From Typhlomys cinereus (taxonomy: Eukaryota; Chordata; Mammalia; Rodentia; Platacanthomyidae), in the NCBI GenBank assembly GCA_023101885.1, contig JALPQD010000415.1:1723652-1787651 (forward strand): a DNA stretch of 64,000 nucleotides. The letters run 5' to 3'. This document shows positions 58,429-64,000 of the stretch, piece by piece. A program made the translations under genes and the position numbers. Under the pieces are notes generated by a model. It was not told where the DNA came from. It searched no databases and saw nothing but the letters and a program-made list of their open reading frames with translations. Numbering within the stretch: position 1 is the first letter of the stretch; the number at the start of each line of letters is the position of its first letter.

Positions 58429-58562
58429 GCCATTGTGTCTCTCCTTATAGCCCAAGTTTTATGCTGTAGCCTAGGCTGGCCTGAAAATCATCATGTAACA
58501 TAGAAAGATCTCAAATTCATGATACCCCTCCTCCCTTAGCCTCCTGTGTGCTGTGGGGATTA
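58429..58562 (-). repeat. B1 SINE, antisense
   Basis: attgtgtctctccttatagc, gtagcctaggctggcctgaa, gatctcaaattcatgatac and cctcccttagcctcctgtgt. Complement of B1, diverged. Confidence 0.75.
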
Positions 58563-58564
58563 GC

Positions 58565-58950
58565 AAATTCGTTCAAATATCAGTGGCATAGGAATGCCAT
58601 GTGACTATGCTCACAGACTCTGTGAATCACAAATGAAGGAGGAACACAACATGTATGGCTTGTTTCTGCCCCTGGTGGTTGAAACTTCTGCTTGTAGAGC
58701 TGAGAGCTGAATTTCTTATGTATTTGAAGATCGAGGCTGATTCTGGCTGCAGATGGGAACTGTGGCCTTTGTCAGGCTAAGCTTCCTAGGATCATAATGA
58801 CTTGGCACCAACACGACATTACCCAAAGACCAGGTGGAACATGTCATGTTTTATATCCTCTGCCCAGACTAGAGTTTTATTGCAGACAACAGAGGAAAAT
58901 GACTTTATCCTTGCAGCTAGGGTCATACTTGCATGATGTCCTCTTTAGAG
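58565..58950. other. No gene or recognisable repeat
   Basis: Short chance ORFs only. Confidence 0.5.
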
Positions 58951-58952
58951 AG

Positions 58953-59092
58953 AAGGAAGGGATGAAAATAAGGGAAGAAGAAGGGAAGAAGGAGAGGGGA
59001 AGAACACAAGAAGGGAGAAAGAGAAGAAGGGAAAGGGGATAGAGGACAGGAAATAGCTGGGAGAAAGGGAAGAAGGAAAGAGAGAAGAAAAA
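58953..59092. repeat. Purine-rich (GGAAGAA)n-type tract
   Basis: About 140 bases composed almost only of A and G, in irregular GAAGGGAAGAAGGAG words. Confidence 0.9.
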
Positions 59093-59099
59093 GTGAATA

Positions 59100-61463
59100 A
59101 GCCTCTTGACTTCGAATTGATTGAATATTTACCCAAAGAAGATCATTTTATTATAGAATAAATTGCTTCCATGTTTTCTGTAATCGTTCAAAATGGAAAT
59201 TCAAGAGCAAGAGACAAACACTCCTAAAAAAGCCATAAAGAAAACCAATTTATTGTTGTTTAAACTATAGTACAAACATCTTTGATTCAATTAAACTTGT
59301 AAGTTTTCAATATGTTAAAAAGAAAGCTCTTCCTTCAGCCATAAGTGAATCTATAAGCTATAACTCTGTTCACACAGTAAATCAGATCCTGCTGTTTACA
59401 TGTTGCTGAAACAAAATGCCCAACCTAAGCAACTAAGTAGAGAAGGGATGTAATGCACTCCCAATTCCAATTTACAGTCCATCGTTGTGGACAAGTTACA
59501 GAGGCAGGAGTTCAAAGTGACTGGACACACATCCACTGTAAGAACAGAGGGTAGGAAAAAAACAAACAGAGGGTGAAACTAATGTATGCGTACTTCGTCA
59601 CTGCTCAGTTCTCTGCCTCCAACCTACGGAGTAATTGCACCCACAGGTGGGCAGATCTCTCTTCCTCAATTAAAGGAGTCAAGACACTCATTCACTGCCA
59701 TATCCAGAGGCCAAAGTTATATGAAGAATATGTCTCAGGTATGCACAAAAGGTTGCCTCCTGGTGTCAGGTTGGCAATTAGCATTTCTCATCACAAGAAT
59801 CTACTATACCCAAAGCATTCTGCTAGGAACCGACTCTACAATAGCAAATGACAGAGCGCCTGCCCCTTAAGAGAAAACAGTTAACAGGGCAGCTCAACAA
59901 GTCCATTCAAAAAGCAGAAACTGTAGTGCATTTCCCACTGTGAGCAAAAAAGGGAGGAGTGCTGTGTTCTGGCTCAGGGTTCTACAGGACACATTCCGAT
60001 GTGACACAGAAGACACGGCAGTTGGTGGAGAAAGCAGGAAGGAATGCAAGGGGCTGCTCATATTGCATCTGTGGTTAAGAAGAACATGAAGACGAAATGG
60101 GGATGTGCTATAAACCTTCCCACTCCCCCAGCGACTCAGTTTCTCCAGGGAGGTTCTACCTCCTAAAAGTTCCACAACTTTCTTAAAGAGAGCTACAAAA
60201 GGGGGTGGAGGAAGGGGGCAAATGTTCAAATGACATGTGGGCTATTTCACATTCAAAGTAGCGCCCATGCCTATTGTTTAAAGGGATGTGGGAGTCATTA
60301 ACGTTGAATAAAATTTAAGAAAATATACCAAGTCCCTACAGATATTTCATTATGATTGACTTGGCTCAGTTGGTTAGTGCAAACCAACAATAAAGTCAAA
60401 GTAGCAGATTTCTTTGTGGCTGCATGAGCTCTCTACACGTGTAGACTTTCTCCCAAAGCTGTCAGCTAAATTCCTGTTTCCAGTTAATCAGTGACTTCAA
60501 ACTACCTAATTAGAGACAGGAGTGATTCCCAAGTGTGCATGGTTTGGAGCTGCCACTCCACTGTAAAAGAAATCACCTTAACACTGATTGGTTTCTTTTT
60601 CTCCAGTTCACTATGAAGCTGAAGAGGAGAGACCTTTTGAGTCCTGGCCATACCATTTTATCATATCAAAACACCAACATGATTATAAATACTTCATATG
60701 TTGTTTATCACAAAGACATTATTAATAATAGTAGGCCACAACCCAAAGTTAGTTTTAAAAAGAATTCCTCCTACAAGCAAAGAAATATGGTAGCATGTGA
60801 GAAGTCCCAAGAGATCCCTAGGGCAAAGGGATGTGGCAGACATTGTTAAGGAAGTGAGCATGGAATGGTCCTCCATAGGTTGAGTTTATTTTTACCACCG
60901 CCTTAGAGCCTAAGAAACCTGACTTGTAGTTCATATTCTGCAGAATCCTGAGCTAGCATCCCCTCCACCCACCCCTATACTAGCCCCTAGTTTTCTAGGA
61001 TTACTGTGTTCAGACAATAGCTTGGAAGTCTACAGACAGAAACAGGGTGAGTGGAGGAGGTTATGGTCCCACTACATTCAGCTTCCTCAGACCTCAAGGC
61101 TTCCACTTCAGCCAACATTTCATTTCCTTCAGGTTTCATGCATTCCCTATGACATATTCTACCTAGCACTTGTGCTGTTAAAACGAACACGTATCTATTG
61201 ATTTTTCTCACTTTCTGTTTCTACCATTGATATAAATCCTTCTCTATGGCATAGAAAAACGATCTTTTCAATGTTAAAAGTTCTGGCAAATGATAAACAT
61301 AAATGGTTCTGGCAAAGTTTTGGCAAATGATAAACATAACTAGAATAAAATAACTGATGAAGTCCAAAAATAGGAAAAAGAACGACATTGTTAGCCTGTC
61401 ATAGAGTTTTAGATTAGTGTAAACAGGAAAGAATCTGAAAATCTGAAATCAAATAATGCTATT
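59100..61463. other. No gene or recognisable repeat: flank of the HNRNPH2 retrocopy
   Basis: About 2.3 kb of unique-looking sequence. A direct repeat of tggcaaatgataaacataa near 61286 and 61322 is a small local duplication. ORFs at 59573-59870, 60535-60849 and 59894-60229 lack any family signature. This stretch would have to supply a promoter if the retrocopy is transcribed; I see no CpG-rich promoter in it. Confidence 0.5.
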
Positions 61464-61700
61464 AAGTTGCCCTGCAGTGAGCAGAAGTAGTTCGGGTTGT
61501 CGTCTAGCGTCTCGCTATAGCCGTGCGAGGGGAGAAGGAGGAGGATTCACTGGGCCCGTCGGAGTGCTGCACCCAACATTTTAAAGTATTTCTGTTGATC
61601 AGATTCCTGGAAGGAACTCTACAGTGTCAAAGGATCATCTCCCTAAAGAATATAACCTGAAGTGGATTTTCTGTCAAAAGCCACAGTAAAATTTCATTGA

Positions 61701-63080
<1,380 letters not shown>

Positions 63081-63851
63081 GTAGAGAAAGAGCACTAAAC
63101 AGCTACAACAGAAATAAAAGCTGTGCATTTATAGCAGTTGGATAGACTGGGAGGGATGTCTAGTATATCCAGTATGATTGGTAAATGGGAAATATAATTG
63201 CTTCTGATCACTATTGGTCAGTTTTTCTTTTCTTTCCTTCTTTCTCCTTTTTTTTTAAGAAAACAATTAAGTTTAACAGTTTTGCATTACAGGCTTGTGA
63301 TTTATGCTTACTGTAAAGTGGAAGTTAAGATTGTTTTAAAACTTTAAGCTCAGTAATTTTGAACACTGAAACATTCATCTAGGACGTAATAACAAAGTTC
63401 AGTATTGACCATAACTGTTAAAACAACTTTTCAACTTTCCTCAAGTTAGTTACGTTGTAGGAGTGTACTTACGCAGTAAGCATATTTAGGTTTAAAGCAG
63501 TTTCACTTATGTTAAATGTTGCTCTTATACCACAATACATGAAAACTTCAGATGCATGTTGGCAAACATGCTTTTCTGTAAAAAAAATCACATATAGGAG
63601 CTATGTCTACTGATTCAAAGTGACAACATTTGGCATGTTTGTTAATTCTAGCTTTTTGGTTTAATATCCTGTAAGGCACATAAGTGTACACTTTTACTTT
63701 TTTTTTTAAGATCTGGGACAATTCGGAGATGTAATACCAATACTTTAGGAGTTTGGTCATGTCGTTTGTATGGAATTCTGAAGCTTTGATTTAAATCTTT
63801 CCTTGTATTGTGAATTCCATTTAGATGTATTGTACTAAGTGAAACTTGTTA

Positions 63852-63857
63852 AATAAA
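63852..63857 (+). terminator. AATAAA polyadenylation signal inherited from HNRNPH2 mRNA
   Basis: AATAAA lies about 20 bases before the A tail of the retrocopy, the normal spacing for cleavage and polyadenylation, which shows that the tail came from a mature mRNA. Confidence 0.9.
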
Positions 63858-63893
63858 TCCTTGTAAAAACTGGAAAAAAAAAGTTGCCCTGCA

Positions 63894-64000
63894 ATAACAC
63901 CCCTGAAAAAGTTATTAATTTTTGCAACATCATAGACAATTATAAATTGAAAAAAAAAGTCAACTACAACAAAAAATCACCCACCGGGAGCCGAATTAAG
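63894..64000. other. Right flank of the retrocopy
   Basis: AT-rich unique sequence up to the window end; nothing recognised. Confidence 0.5.

Noticed and set aside
60358..60390. tRNA-like A box (ggctcagttggttagtgc)
   Set aside because: There is no B box, acceptor pairing or cloverleaf in the following 60 bases; a chance match or SINE-head remnant.

Overview
This is a mammalian, specifically rodent, window: a gene-poor, interspersed-repeat-rich stretch with no multi-exon gene that I can support. The evidence for a rodent is the repeat content: B1-, B3-, B4- and ID-like SINEs, ORR1/MaLR-type LTRs, and many 5'-truncated L1 copies with pyrimidine-rich (antisense) 3' UTRs. The youngest SINEs are B2-superfamily elements with a tRNA-like head, a unique GC-rich body and a (CA)n tail. 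They fit what I recall of the DIP family of jerboas and jumping mice (Dipodidae), so a jerboa-like species is my best guess. That is inference, not proof. Layout: the window opens inside an RPL7L1 processed pseudogene (1-698 plus 3' UTR to about 1030), followed by a B1, a short L1 3' end and an LTR-like block with a poly(A) tail (to 2009). From 2010 to 29220 there is anonymous AT-rich DNA with truncated L1s (5240-7190, 10242-10463, 19309-21105, 22537-22660), an ORR1-type LTR (9735-10075), DIP-like SINEs (9119, 10523, 16948, 19337, 24050, 27200, 28840), B3/B4 SINEs and many (TG)n arrays. From 29229 to 34770 there is an L1 cluster: a young L1 nested inside the tail of another L1, each bounded by a perfect 15-bp target-site duplication, then an older plus-strand L1. 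From 34780 to 61460 there are more SINE/L1/LTR fragments between unique segments; several unique segments (for example 56940-57790) have the TAAT-rich texture of conserved non-coding elements. The window ends with a complete HNRNPH2 retrocopy (61477-63880): 5' UTR, uninterrupted 448-codon ORF, 3' UTR, poly(A) and a perfect 13-bp target-site duplication. The only intact long protein-coding ORF is the HNRNPH2 retrocopy. It encodes all three quasi-RRMs and both glycine-rich regions, with a few changes relative to the protein as I remember it, so it could be an expressed retrogene or a very young pseudogene. I found no operon, CRISPR array, tRNA or rRNA gene, or other coordinated novel multi-gene system. 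The most interesting items are the intact retrocopy, the doubly dated nested L1 insertion, the young SINE family, and the candidate conserved non-coding blocks.
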